Assembly: GCA_049324535.1 (NCBI GenBank)
Contig: JBMOOG010000028.1
Location: forward strand, 124,001-188,000
Source: JBMOOG01 sp049324535
GTDB lineage: Bacteria; Pseudomonadota; Alphaproteobacteria; Rhodobacterales; Rhodobacteraceae
Direction of reading: 5' to 3'
Length of the DNA: 64,000 nt
Shown here piece by piece: positions 34,909 through 43,201 of the stretch. Every line of letters begins with the position of its first letter. The first letter of the stretch is position 1. Under the pieces are notes generated by a model, which saw nothing but the letters and a program-made list of their open reading frames with translations, had not been told where the DNA came from and did no database searches. The position numbers and the translations under genes are program-made.

Positions 34909-36593
34909 CACGCGGCCAGATCGTCGGGCGAAAGCGCGAAAAGTCCCGCGTTGCCTTCGCGCGCGGCGGCAAGCGCCGGGCCGTGCTCGGGCAGGAGCCG
35001 GCGGATGTAGAACCGCGCGAGATCGAGCCGCCCCGCATCGCCGGCAAGCGCCGCCCTGAGATGGAAGTGCCCGCCGAGAACGCGCGCGAAGGCCCGCAGG
35101 TAGGGAACCGCGCCGCCCATCCGGTCGGCGGGGGCCATCGCCGCCAGCGCCTCGGTCGTCTCGCGAAGCGCCTCGGCCGCCGACCAGAGATCGCCCGCAA
35201 GGTCCGGAAGGCGCGCCCGCGCCGCCTCGGCACCGGCCTGCACCTCCTCGATCAGCCGCACGGCCGCCTCGCCGCCATCCGACATCTTGCGGCCGACCAG
35301 ATCCATGGCCTGGATGCCGTTCGTGCCCTCGTAGATCGCCGTCACGCGGACGTCGCGGTAGAACTGCGCGGCCCCGGTTTCCTCGACATAGCCCATGCCG
35401 CCATGGATCTGCACGCCGGCGGCCGCGACATCGCAGCCGACATCGGTGCCGAAGGCCTTGGCGATCGGGGTCAGCAGGGCCGCCCGGGCTTCGCAGTCGG
35501 CCTCGCCGGTGGCCCGGCCCATGTCGATCGCCACCGCGCAGGCCAGCGCGATCGACCGTGCCGCAAAGATCTCGGCCTTCATCGTCATCAGCATCCGGCG
35601 CACGTCGGCGTGCTGGATGATCGGCCCCATCTGGTTGCGGTCCTTCGCGTACTCGAGCGCCTTCTGGTAGGCGGCCTCGGCCACGCCGATGCCCTGGACG
35701 CCCACGGCGAGACGGGCGTTGTTCATCATCGTGAACATCGCCGCCATGCCCTTGTTCGGCTCGCCGACCATCCAGCCGGTGGCCCCTTCGTAGGACATGA
35801 CGCAGGTGGGCGAGCCGTGCAGGCCCATCTTGTGTTCCAGCGAGACCACCTTGAGGCTGTTGCGCCGGCCGGGCCGGCCCTCGGCGTCGGGGATGAATTT
35901 CGGCACCATGAACAGGCTGATGCCCCGCGTTCCCGCCGCGGCGTCGGGCAGGCGGGCCAGCACCAGATGGCAGACGTTGCCGTTCACGTCGCTGTCGCCC
36001 CAGCTGATGAAGATCTTCTGGCCGGTGATCGCATGGGTTCCGTCGCCGTTGGGCTCGGCCTTGGTGCGCAGCGCGCCCACGTCCGATCCCGCCTGCGGCT
36101 CGGTCAGGTTCATCGTGCCCGCCCATTCCCCCGAGACGAGCCTGGGGATGTAGAGCGCCTTCAGATCGTCGCTCGCGTGGTGCTCCAGCGCCTCGATCTG
36201 GCCCTGGGTCAGCAGCGGATTGAGCTGGAGCGCGAGGCAGGCGCCCGACATCATGTCGTTGACCGCCATGTTCACCGCCTGCGGCAGGCCCATGCCGCCA
36301 TACTCTTGCGGGGCCGCCAGAGCCACCCAGCCACCCTCGGCGATGGCCGCAAAGCCTTCGCGGAACCCCGGCGAGGTGCGCACGACGCCGTTCTCCAGCC
36401 GCGCGGGATGCAGATCGCCGGCGCGCTGCAGGGGGGCCATCACCTCGTCGCAGACCCGCGCGGCCCCGGCGAGCACCGCCTCGACCACATCGGGCGTGGC
36501 TTCGGCAAAGCGCGCCGTCGCGGCCACCGGGGCAATGGGCACGACCTTGTCGAGAAGGAACCGGAACTCGGCGACCGGCGAACGATACGGCAT
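34908..36593 (-). CDS. Acyl-CoA dehydrogenase (long form with extra C-terminal domain)
   Basis: A 561-residue FAD enzyme. The three standard domains run from about residue 40 to 450 (NLTEPQAGSDVGALRTK, KIFISWGDSD, GVQIHGGMGYVEETG, AIYEGTNGIQAMDL). An additional C-terminal helical domain is like that of FadE-type and DmdC (methylmercaptopropionyl-CoA dehydrogenase) proteins. It introduces the alpha-beta double bond and gives electrons to ETF, whose quinone reductase is encoded at 28699. Substrate is not certain. A gagaggtcc ribosome site precedes the ATG. Confidence 0.9.
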   Translation of the reverse strand: MPYRSPVAEFRFLLDKVVPIAPVAATARFAEATPDVVEAVLAGAARVCDEVMAPLQRAGDLHPARLENGVVRTSPGFREGFAAIAEGGWVALAAPQEYGGMGLPQAVNMAVNDMMSGACLALQLNPLLTQGQIEALEHHASDDLKALYIPRLVSGEWAGTMNLTEPQAGSDVGALRTKAEPNGDGTHAITGQKIFISWGDSDVNGNVCHLVLARLPDAAAGTRGISLFMVPKFIPDAEGRPGRRNSLKVVSLEHKMGLHGSPTCVMSYEGATGWMVGEPNKGMAAMFTMMNNARLAVGVQGIGVAEAAYQKALEYAKDRNQMGPIIQHADVRRMLMTMKAEIFAARSIALACAVAIDMGRATGEADCEARAALLTPIAKAFGTDVGCDVAAAGVQIHGGMGYVEETGAAQFYRDVRVTAIYEGTNGIQAMDLVGRKMSDGGEAAVRLIEEVQAGAEAARARLPDLAGDLWSAAEALRETTEALAAMAPADRMGGAVPYLRAFARVLGGHFHLRAALAGDAGRLDLARFYIRRLLPEHGPALAAAREGNAGLFALSPDDLAA

Positions 36594-36708
36594 GGACCTC
36601 TCCCTTGCCCCCCGGGGCGGTTGGCAGAACCGGACCGGGCGTGTATCACCCCGTCACGACCGGAGGTTAACGCAAGGTCGCGCCCCCGCAACCCCAACGC
36701 TGCGTCAC

Positions 36709-37656
36709 ATGGATAGCACCCTTTCCCTCGCCCCCGATGCCGCCGGGCTGGCCCGCGCCGCGGACCTTCTGCGCGAGGGTCGTCTGGTCGCCTTTCCGAC
36801 CGAGACGGTCTACGGGCTCGGGGCCGATGCGACGAACGACCGGGCCGTGGCTCGGGTCTTCGAGGCGAAGGCCCGGCCGCGCTTCAATCCGCTGATCGTC
36901 CATGTGCCCTCGGTTGCGGCGGCGCGCCGGGTGGCCGTGTTCTCGGCCGAGGCCGAACGCCTCGCCTCGGCGTTCTGGCCCGGGGCCATGACGCTGGTCC
37001 TGCCGCTGCGGCCCGAGGCGGGACTGTCGGAACTGGTTACGGCGGGGCTGGCGACGGTGGCGGTCCGGGTGCCCGAGCATCCGGTGGCGCGCGCGCTTCT
37101 GGACGCCTTCGGCGGCCCGCTGGCCGCGCCCTCGGCCAATCCCTCGGGCCGGGTCAGCCCGACACGGGCCGCCCATGTGCTGGACGGTCTCGACGGTCGC
37201 ATCGCGGCGGTGATCGACGGCGGCGCCTGCCCGGTCGGGGTCGAGTCGACCATCCTCGCGCTCGATCCGCCCCGGCTCCTGCGGCCCGGCGGGCTGCCGG
37301 CCGAGGCGATCGAGGCGTGCCTCGGCCGGAGCCTCGCGACCGAGACCCCGGCTGAACGCCCCACGGCGCCCGGCCAGCTTGCGTCGCACTACGCGCCGTC
37401 GGCCGCCGTGCGGCTGAACGCGGCCGGGCCCCACCCGGGCGAGGTCTGGATCGGCTTTGCCTCACCCGGCGCCGCGATCGAGCTGTCGGAGACCGGGGAT
37501 CTGGTCGAGGCGGCGGCCAACCTCTTTCACGCGCTGCGCGAGGCCGACCGGCTGGCGGGGCCGGGCGGGCGCATCGCGGTCGCGCCGATTCCCGACCATG
37601 GCCTCGGCCGTGCGATCAACGACCGGCTGCGCCGCGCCGCCGCGCCGCGGCCCTGA
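36709..37656 (+). CDS. tsaC: L-threonylcarbamoyladenylate synthase (Sua5/TsaC family)
   Basis: A 315-residue Sua5-type enzyme. The YrdC domain (about residues 1-205) has GRLVAFPTETVYGLGADATN and APSANPSGRVSPT. A linker and a C-terminal Sua5 domain follow, with APGQLASHYAP. It makes threonylcarbamoyl-AMP for the t6A modification of ANN-decoding tRNAs. ATG 36709 is chosen because it starts the conserved domain. It ends three bases before the convergent yqgE stop. Confidence 0.93.
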   Translation: MDSTLSLAPDAAGLARAADLLREGRLVAFPTETVYGLGADATNDRAVARVFEAKARPRFNPLIVHVPSVAAARRVAVFSAEAERLASAFWPGAMTLVLPLRPEAGLSELVTAGLATVAVRVPEHPVARALLDAFGGPLAAPSANPSGRVSPTRAAHVLDGLDGRIAAVIDGGACPVGVESTILALDPPRLLRPGGLPAEAIEACLGRSLATETPAERPTAPGQLASHYAPSAAVRLNAAGPHPGEVWIGFASPGAAIELSETGDLVEAAANLFHALREADRLAGPGGRIAVAPIPDHGLGRAINDRLRRAAAPRP

Positions 37657-37659
37657 CCG

Positions 37660-38214
37660 TCAGGCGCGGCCGGCCGTCCCCGAAAGCGTGAGCGGGTCGA
37701 TGCCAAGCGCGGCCAGCGCCCGCCCCCACTTGCGCGCGTCGTCGGCGTCGAAGACCAGATCGACACTGGCATCGGCGGTCAGCCAGCCGTTCTGCGCGAT
37801 CTCGGATTCCAGCTGGCCGGGCCCCCAGCCGGCGTAGCCCAGCGCAAGCAGCGATTCGGCCGGGCCCTGGCCCTGGGCAATCGCCTCGAGGATGTCGATC
37901 GTCGCGGTCATGCCGAACCGGTCGTCCACCTGAAGGGTGGTGTCCGGCCCCGAGTAGTCGGTGGTGTGCAGGACAAAGCCGCGCCCGTGTTCGACCGGCC
38001 CGCCGAAATGCACGCGGATGTCGCGCGACCGGTCCGCCAGCGGGATCTTCAGCTGCCTCAGAAGCGCGGCAAAGGACAGCTCGCTCGTCGGCTTGTTCAC
38101 GATCAGGCCCATGGCGCCATCCTTCGAATGCGCGCACAGGAAGACCACGCTCCGGTCAAAGCGCGGATCGGTCATGCCGGGCATCGCGATCAGGAGTTTT
38201 CCGCTCAGGTCCAT
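37660..38214 (-). CDS. YqgE/AlgH family protein
   Basis: A 184-residue UPF0301 protein: MDLSGKLLIAMPGMTDPRFD, AHSKDGAMGLIVNKP and FGGPVEHGRGFVLH are signature segments, with ALGYAGWGPGQLE near the C-terminus. Function in bacteria is unsettled despite the historical link to alginate regulation. The ATG at 38214 has an AGGAGG ribosome site. It is convergent with tsaC and divergent from the DsbD-alpha gene. Confidence 0.93.
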   Translation of the reverse strand: MDLSGKLLIAMPGMTDPRFDRSVVFLCAHSKDGAMGLIVNKPTSELSFAALLRQLKIPLADRSRDIRVHFGGPVEHGRGFVLHTTDYSGPDTTLQVDDRFGMTATIDILEAIAQGQGPAESLLALGYAGWGPGQLESEIAQNGWLTADASVDLVFDADDARKWGRALAALGIDPLTLSGTAGRA

Positions 38215-38337
38215 GCCGCCTCCTGATCCGATGATCCGGTCAGGTCCGCCCGCGCGCAAGTGCAGCGGTGACACACCTCTGCGTGACTGGCGGATTTGTG
38301 ACTTTCCTGTTGCTCCGGACTTCCCGATAGATCGGAC

Positions 38338-39138
38338 ATGACCTTGCGGACCCTCATCATCGCACTGGCTCTGGCGGCCTCGGGCGCTCAGGCCGACGAC
38401 CTGCCGTCCGATCTCGTTCGCGCCGAGGTTCTCGGCGGCTGGCGCACCGCGGACGGCACCCACATGGCGGCGCTGCGCCTCACGCTGGCCGATGGCTGGA
38501 AGACCTACTGGCGCGCTCCGGGCGATGCGGGGATCCCGCCGCAATTCGACTGGAAGGGATCGGCGAACCTCGGCGCCGTCGCCTTTCACTGGCCGAAGCC
38601 CGAGATCTTCGACATCGGCGGCATGCGGACGCTTGGCTACCGCCACGAGCTGGTGCTGCCGATCGAGATCCGTCCGCTCGATCCCGCAAAGCCCGTCAGC
38701 CTCCGGGCCGAGGTCGATCTGGGCGTCTGCCGCGATGTCTGCGTGCCCGTCGAACTGGATCTTTCGGCGAAGCTGCCGGAGGTGGGCGCCCCCGACGGCT
38801 TGATCCGCGACGCGCTCGCGTCGCAACCCCAGCCAGCCGAGACCGCGGGCCTGACCGGCGTGGACTGCTCGGTCGAGCCGTTGCGCGACGGGCTGCGCGT
38901 CGAGGCGCGGCTGGCAATGCCGCCGCTCGGCGCGGACGAGTTTGCGGTTGTCGAACTTCCGGGCACTTCGGTCTGGGTTTCCGAGGCGGTCATGGCGCGT
39001 CACGGGGGCGTGCTGAGCGCGACCGCCGACCTGGTGCCGGCCAACGCGCAGCCGTTCCTTCTGGACCGCTCGGCGCTGCGAATCACGGTCTTCGGGGATC
39101 ACGGACGCGCGGTCGAGGTGCGCGGCTGCCGGGGCTGA
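38338..39138 (+). CDS. Periplasmic DsbD alpha-domain protein
   Basis: A 266-residue protein with a signal peptide (MTLRTLIIALALAASGAQA) and a DsbD N-terminal alpha-type domain. GVCRDVCVPVEL contains a C-x3-C pair, and ADGWKTYWRAPGDAGIPP is typical of the family. There is no membrane or thioredoxin part, so a separate DsbD/CcdA partner is expected. A likely role is disulfide reduction for cytochrome c maturation or envelope protein repair. Confidence 0.85.
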   Translation: MTLRTLIIALALAASGAQADDLPSDLVRAEVLGGWRTADGTHMAALRLTLADGWKTYWRAPGDAGIPPQFDWKGSANLGAVAFHWPKPEIFDIGGMRTLGYRHELVLPIEIRPLDPAKPVSLRAEVDLGVCRDVCVPVELDLSAKLPEVGAPDGLIRDALASQPQPAETAGLTGVDCSVEPLRDGLRVEARLAMPPLGADEFAVVELPGTSVWVSEAVMARHGGVLSATADLVPANAQPFLLDRSALRITVFGDHGRAVEVRGCRG

Positions 39139-39186
39139 CCGCCCGGACACAGCCCGGACACCGGCCGGACGCCCTCCGACGGGCAC

Positions 39187-39729
39187 CTACTTGCGGCGCC
39201 GGTGCTCCTCGAGCCGCGGCATGATCTCGACGAAGTTGCAGGGCCGGTGGCGGTAGTCGAGCTGCCAGCGCAGGATCTCGTCCCAGGCATCGCGGCAGGC
39301 GCCCGGACTGCCGGGCAGCGCGAACAGGTATTTGCCGCCCGCCACGCCGCCGCAGGCGCGCGACTGGACCGCCGAGGTGCCGATCTTCTGCATCGACACC
39401 AGCGTGAAGACCGTGGCGAAGGCCTCGATCTCCTTCTCGTAGACGTCGCGGTGGGCCTCGACGGTCACATCGCGCCCGGTCAGCCCGGTGCCGCCGGTGG
39501 ACAGGATAACGTCCACGGCGGGATCCGCGATCCAGCGGCGCAGATGCGCGGCGATGTCCGCGCGATCGTCGGTGACGATGGCGCGCGCCGCGAGGTGGTG
39601 GCCCGCGCCCTCGATCCTCTCGACCAGCGTGTCGCCCGACCGGTCCTCGGCCAGGCTGCGCGTGTCGCTGACCGTCAGCACCGCGATGCGAACCGGGATG
39701 AAGTCCTTGCTTTCGTCGATGCGCGTCAT
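39187..39729 (-). CDS. moaB: Molybdenum cofactor biosynthesis protein MoaB
   Basis: A 180-residue MoCF-domain protein that adenylates molybdopterin. VLTVSDTRSLAEDRSGD, LSTGGTGLTGRDVT and FALPGSPGACRDAWDEIL are the conserved segments. Its start overlaps the end of the uracil-DNA glycosylase gene (ATGA), so the two are co-translated. One of four cofactor genes spread over the window. Confidence 0.94.
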   Translation of the reverse strand: MTRIDESKDFIPVRIAVLTVSDTRSLAEDRSGDTLVERIEGAGHHLAARAIVTDDRADIAAHLRRWIADPAVDVILSTGGTGLTGRDVTVEAHRDVYEKEIEAFATVFTLVSMQKIGTSAVQSRACGGVAGGKYLFALPGSPGACRDAWDEILRWQLDYRHRPCNFVEIMPRLEEHRRRK

Positions 39730-40550
39730 CGCGGAGTCCTCAACCTCGCCTGGATTTCCAGAAGATCAGCCCAGGCCGCCCGCTTGGCGTCCGGCTTCCT
39801 CAGAAGATAGGACGGATGGGTCATCGGCATCACCGGGCGATCCAGCGCCTGCGTCCATTGGCCGCGCAGCCCCAGGATGCCCGTGCGCCCGAGTACGGCC
39901 GCGCAGGGGGAGTTGCCCATCAGCACGACCAGTTCCGGCGCCGCAAGCTCGACATGCCGGGCAAGGAAGGGCCGGAACATGGCGATTTCCTCGGCGGTCG
40001 GCGCACGGTTCAGCGGAGGCCGCCACGGCAGGACATTGGTGATGTAGAGCGCGCGTTCGGTGCCGGGGGCCGAACGGTCGAGGCCGATCGCCGCAAACAT
40101 CCGATCCAGAAGCCGTCCGGCCCGGCCGACGAAGGGACGCCCCTCGCGATCCTCCTCCGCCCCCGGCGCCTCGCCGATCACCATGACCCGGGCACCGGGG
40201 CGCCCGTCGGCGAAGACCATGCTGCGCGCCCCGAGCTTCAGGTCGCACAGATCGAAGTCGCGCATCGCCTCGGCGAGGTCCACCAGCGTGGCCGAAGCGG
40301 CGGCGCGCCGCGTGGCCTCGGCGACCGGATCGACGGCGGGCGCCGGCGCGGCCGCAAGCGGGGCCCGCGCCGGGGCGGCGGGCGCAGTGGCCGGGGCGGC
40401 GGCCACCGGGGCGGCGGGGGCCGGCTCGCGCGGGGGCGTCGCGTAGCGGTTCACCGGCGCATCGCCAAGGGCCTCGTCCGCGCCCAGTTCGACCTGCCAT
40501 TGCAGCAGGGCGAGCGCGGTGGCGTGGTCGAGGCGGTCAGGGAGGATCAT
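39726..40550 (-). CDS. Uracil-DNA glycosylase, family-4-like, lacking most iron-sulfur cysteines
   Basis: A 274-residue uracil-DNA glycosylase. About 45-80 is an Ala/Pro-rich linker after a short N-terminal segment. The catalytic domain has IGEAPGAEEDREGRPFVGRA and the MTHPSYLLRKP motif. Of the four cysteines that hold the 4Fe-4S cluster in family 4 enzymes, only C102 remains; the other positions are F99, W176 and F192. The protein is probably a cluster-free relative. Start at ATG 40550 is preceded by no strong ribosome site. Coupled to moaB. Confidence 0.82.
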   Translation of the reverse strand: MILPDRLDHATALALLQWQVELGADEALGDAPVNRYATPPREPAPAAPVAAAPATAPAAPARAPLAAAPAPAVDPVAEATRRAAASATLVDLAEAMRDFDLCDLKLGARSMVFADGRPGARVMVIGEAPGAEEDREGRPFVGRAGRLLDRMFAAIGLDRSAPGTERALYITNVLPWRPPLNRAPTAEEIAMFRPFLARHVELAAPELVVLMGNSPCAAVLGRTGILGLRGQWTQALDRPVMPMTHPSYLLRKPDAKRAAWADLLEIQARLRTPR

Positions 40551-40651
40551 GCGCGCAAGGTAGGGGGCCGACCGCCGCTGGTAAAGCCGTTTGCGGGGCT
40601 TGCGCCGGCGCGCGCCTTGCGCCAGAGAGCCGCGTTGCCCGAGGATCGCCG

Positions 40652-41701
40652 ATGACCGCCACCTGCCGACCACCCTCCGCCGCATTGACCGGACTGACCG
40701 ATCTTGTCGCCGAAGGACTGGTCGCGCCCGACTCCGGGCTCGAGGACGTGGCCGGAACCTTCCGCATCCGCCTGACGCCCGAGATGCGCCGGGCGATCCG
40801 CGCGGCGGAGGATCCGGTCGGGCGGCAGTTCGTGCCGACGGCGGCCGAGCGGGTTGTCCACGAGGGCGACCTTGCCGACCCGATCGGCGATCGGGTGCAC
40901 GAGGTCGCACCGGGCCTCACCCATCGCTACCCCGACCGGGCGATCCTCGCCGTCACCCAGACCTGCGAGGTCTACTGCCGCTTCTGCTTCCGGCGCGAAA
41001 CCGTGGGCGCGGCCGGCCCGCTGCCCGAGGCGGGGCTGGGTGCGGCGCTTGCCTACCTTGCGCAGACCCCGGCGATCCGCGAGGTGATCCTGACCGGTGG
41101 CGATCCCTTGTCGCTCTCGGCGCGGCGGCTCGGCCGGATCCTGACCCGGCTGGCGCAGATCCCGCACATCGATACGGTGCGCATCCACACCCGCGTCCCG
41201 GTGGTCGCGCCCGATCGCATCGATCCTGCAATGATCGCGGCGCTGTCCGGCCACCCCTGCCTGTGGCTGGTCGTGCACACCAATCACGCGCAGGAACTGA
41301 CGCCCGGGGCGCTGGCGGCCCTGTCGCGCCTGAACCGCTCGGGCATCCCGCTCCTGTCGCAGACCGTGCTCCTCAGGGGCGTGAACGACACGGCCGATGC
41401 GCTCGAGGCGCTGTTTCGCGCCCTGATCCGCGCACGGGTCAAGCCCTACTACCTCCATCACTGCGACCTCGCCCGTGGCGCCGGCCACTTCCGCACGACG
41501 ATCGCGCAGGGCCAGGCGATCATGGCCGAGCTGCGCCGGCGCCTTTCGGGCATCGCGCTGCCGACCTATGTGCTCGACATCCCCGGCGGATTCGGAAAGG
41601 TGCCGATCGGTCCCGGACATCTGACGGCGGAGGCCGCGGGCTGGTCGGTGCGCGACCACGCCGGCCGCAGCCACCGCTACCAGGATCCCGCGACCGATTG
41701 A
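40652..41701 (+). CDS. KamA-like radical SAM protein (lysine 2,3-aminomutase family)
   Basis: A 349-residue radical SAM enzyme. The cluster motif is C-x3-C-x2-C in CEVYCRFCF. EVILTGGDPLSL and HTRVPVVAP are aminomutase-family segments, and the PLP lysine is expected in DIPGGFGK near the C-terminus. It may act on lysine or on elongation factor P (EpmB type). The size fits EpmB-like proteins, and no genX or efp gene is next to it. Substrate is open. Confidence 0.85.
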   Translation: MTATCRPPSAALTGLTDLVAEGLVAPDSGLEDVAGTFRIRLTPEMRRAIRAAEDPVGRQFVPTAAERVVHEGDLADPIGDRVHEVAPGLTHRYPDRAILAVTQTCEVYCRFCFRRETVGAAGPLPEAGLGAALAYLAQTPAIREVILTGGDPLSLSARRLGRILTRLAQIPHIDTVRIHTRVPVVAPDRIDPAMIAALSGHPCLWLVVHTNHAQELTPGALAALSRLNRSGIPLLSQTVLLRGVNDTADALEALFRALIRARVKPYYLHHCDLARGAGHFRTTIAQGQAIMAELRRRLSGIALPTYVLDIPGGFGKVPIGPGHLTAEAAGWSVRDHAGRSHRYQDPATD

Positions 41702-41757
41702 GCGTTGCCGCGCGCGCGGGGCTTTGTCATAAGCGGGCAAACCGAGGGGATCCGTCC

Positions 41758-42723
41758 ATGACCTTCCGCGCGCGTCATCTTCTGGGGATCGAGCATCTGG
41801 CCCCGGACGAGATTCGCAGCGTCCTCGATCTGGCCGACCGCTACGTCGATCTGAACCGCCGCACGGTGAAGCAATCCGACGTGCTGGCGGGCATGACCCA
41901 GATCAACATGTTCTTCGAGGCCTCGACCCGCACCCAGGCCAGCTTCGAACTGGCCGGCAAGCGGCTGGGCGCCGACGTGATGAACATGTCGGTCGCCCAG
42001 TCCAGCGTGAAGAAGGGCGAGACGCTGATCGACACGGCGCTCACGCTCAACGCCATGCATCCCGACCTCTTGGTGGTGCGTCACCCCTCGTCCGGGGCGG
42101 TGAACCTGCTGGCCGGCAAGGTGAACTGCGCGGTCCTGAACGCGGGCGACGGGCGCCACGAACACCCGACCCAGGCGCTGCTCGACGCGCTGACCATCCG
42201 CCGCGCCAAGGGCCGCATCCAGCGCCTGACGGTGGCGATCTGCGGCGACATCGCCCATTCCCGCGTGGCGCGGTCGAACCTGATCCTTCTGGGCAAGATG
42301 GAGAACCGCATCCGCCTGATCGCCCCGCCGACGCTGATGCCCGCCGGGGTCGCCGACTTCGGCTGCGAGCTCTTCGACGACATGCGCGAGGGGTTGAAGG
42401 GTGCCGACGTGGTGATGATGCTGCGTCTCCAGAAGGAACGGATGGACGGCGGCTGCATCCCCTCCGAGCGCGAATACTACCACCGTTACGGGCTCGATGC
42501 CGAAAAGCTGGCCCATGCCGCCCCCGACGCCATCGTCATGCATCCCGGCCCGATGAACCGCGGGGTCGAGATCGACGGCGAGATCGCCGACGACATCAAC
42601 CGGTCGGTCATCCAGGATCAGGTCGAGATGGGCGTCGCGGTGCGCATGGCCTGCATGGACCTTCTGGCGCGCAATCTCCGCGCGGAACGCGGCGCGAAGG
42701 CCGTGGGGGAAACCTATGTCTGA
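41758..42723 (+). CDS. pyrB: Aspartate carbamoyltransferase catalytic subunit
   Basis: A 321-residue enzyme of pyrimidine synthesis that joins carbamoyl phosphate and aspartate. STRTQASFELAGKRLG, HPSSGAVNLLA, HEHPTQALLDALTI and HPGPMNRGVEI are present. No pyrI is nearby. The pyrC-like gene two ORFs later lacks catalytic residues and probably forms a complex with this subunit, as in Pseudomonas. The end overlaps the next gene by eight bases. Confidence 0.96.
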   Translation: MTFRARHLLGIEHLAPDEIRSVLDLADRYVDLNRRTVKQSDVLAGMTQINMFFEASTRTQASFELAGKRLGADVMNMSVAQSSVKKGETLIDTALTLNAMHPDLLVVRHPSSGAVNLLAGKVNCAVLNAGDGRHEHPTQALLDALTIRRAKGRIQRLTVAICGDIAHSRVARSNLILLGKMENRIRLIAPPTLMPAGVADFGCELFDDMREGLKGADVVMMLRLQKERMDGGCIPSEREYYHRYGLDAEKLAHAAPDAIVMHPGPMNRGVEIDGEIADDINRSVIQDQVEMGVAVRMACMDLLARNLRAERGAKAVGETYV

Positions 42724-43201
42724 CCTGTCCCGCGACCGCGTCCATGACTACCGCCCCGGACCACAGTCCGAACGTCCCGTCGAGCCCGGCGAGCCGGTGC
42801 TCGCGGTCTTTGCCGCCGACCGCCGCCGCTACTGGACGGATGCCGCGTCGATGGCGGGGCTCGGCATCGCCGCGGTGATCCTCGTGCTGCCGGTCCTCGG
42901 CAAGGCCTCGCAGATTCCCGTCGGCATCCTCGGGGTCGTCGCCGCCGTCGTGGCCCGGTCCGCCTGGCTGGCCTCGGAGGTCTTCGCCCGCCGCTGGCAG
43001 CTGACCGACCGACGGCTGATCGGACCGCAGGGGCGGCAGGTGATGCTTCTGGAAATCGCCGCGATCCGGCGGCTGATGGGGGATGTGCAGGTGGTCACGC
43101 GGGACGGGCAGAAGCACCTCATCAAGCACCTCGCCGACCCCCGGTCGGTGATCGACCGGATCGAGGCCGCGAAGACCGCCCGGGCGGGTGTCGCCCGATG
43201 A
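42716..43201 (+). CDS. Membrane protein with PH-like domain
   Basis: A 161-residue protein. Two membrane helices (about residues 43-60 and 65-82) are followed by a beta-rich segment (LTDRRLIGPQGRQVMLLEIA) of bacterial-PH look. It overlaps pyrB by eight bases and pyrC' by four, so it belongs to the pyrimidine operon by position. Function is unknown. Confidence 0.75.
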   Translation: MSDLSRDRVHDYRPGPQSERPVEPGEPVLAVFAADRRRYWTDAASMAGLGIAAVILVLPVLGKASQIPVGILGVVAAVVARSAWLASEVFARRWQLTDRRLIGPQGRQVMLLEIAAIRRLMGDVQVVTRDGQKHLIKHLADPRSVIDRIEAAKTARAGVAR

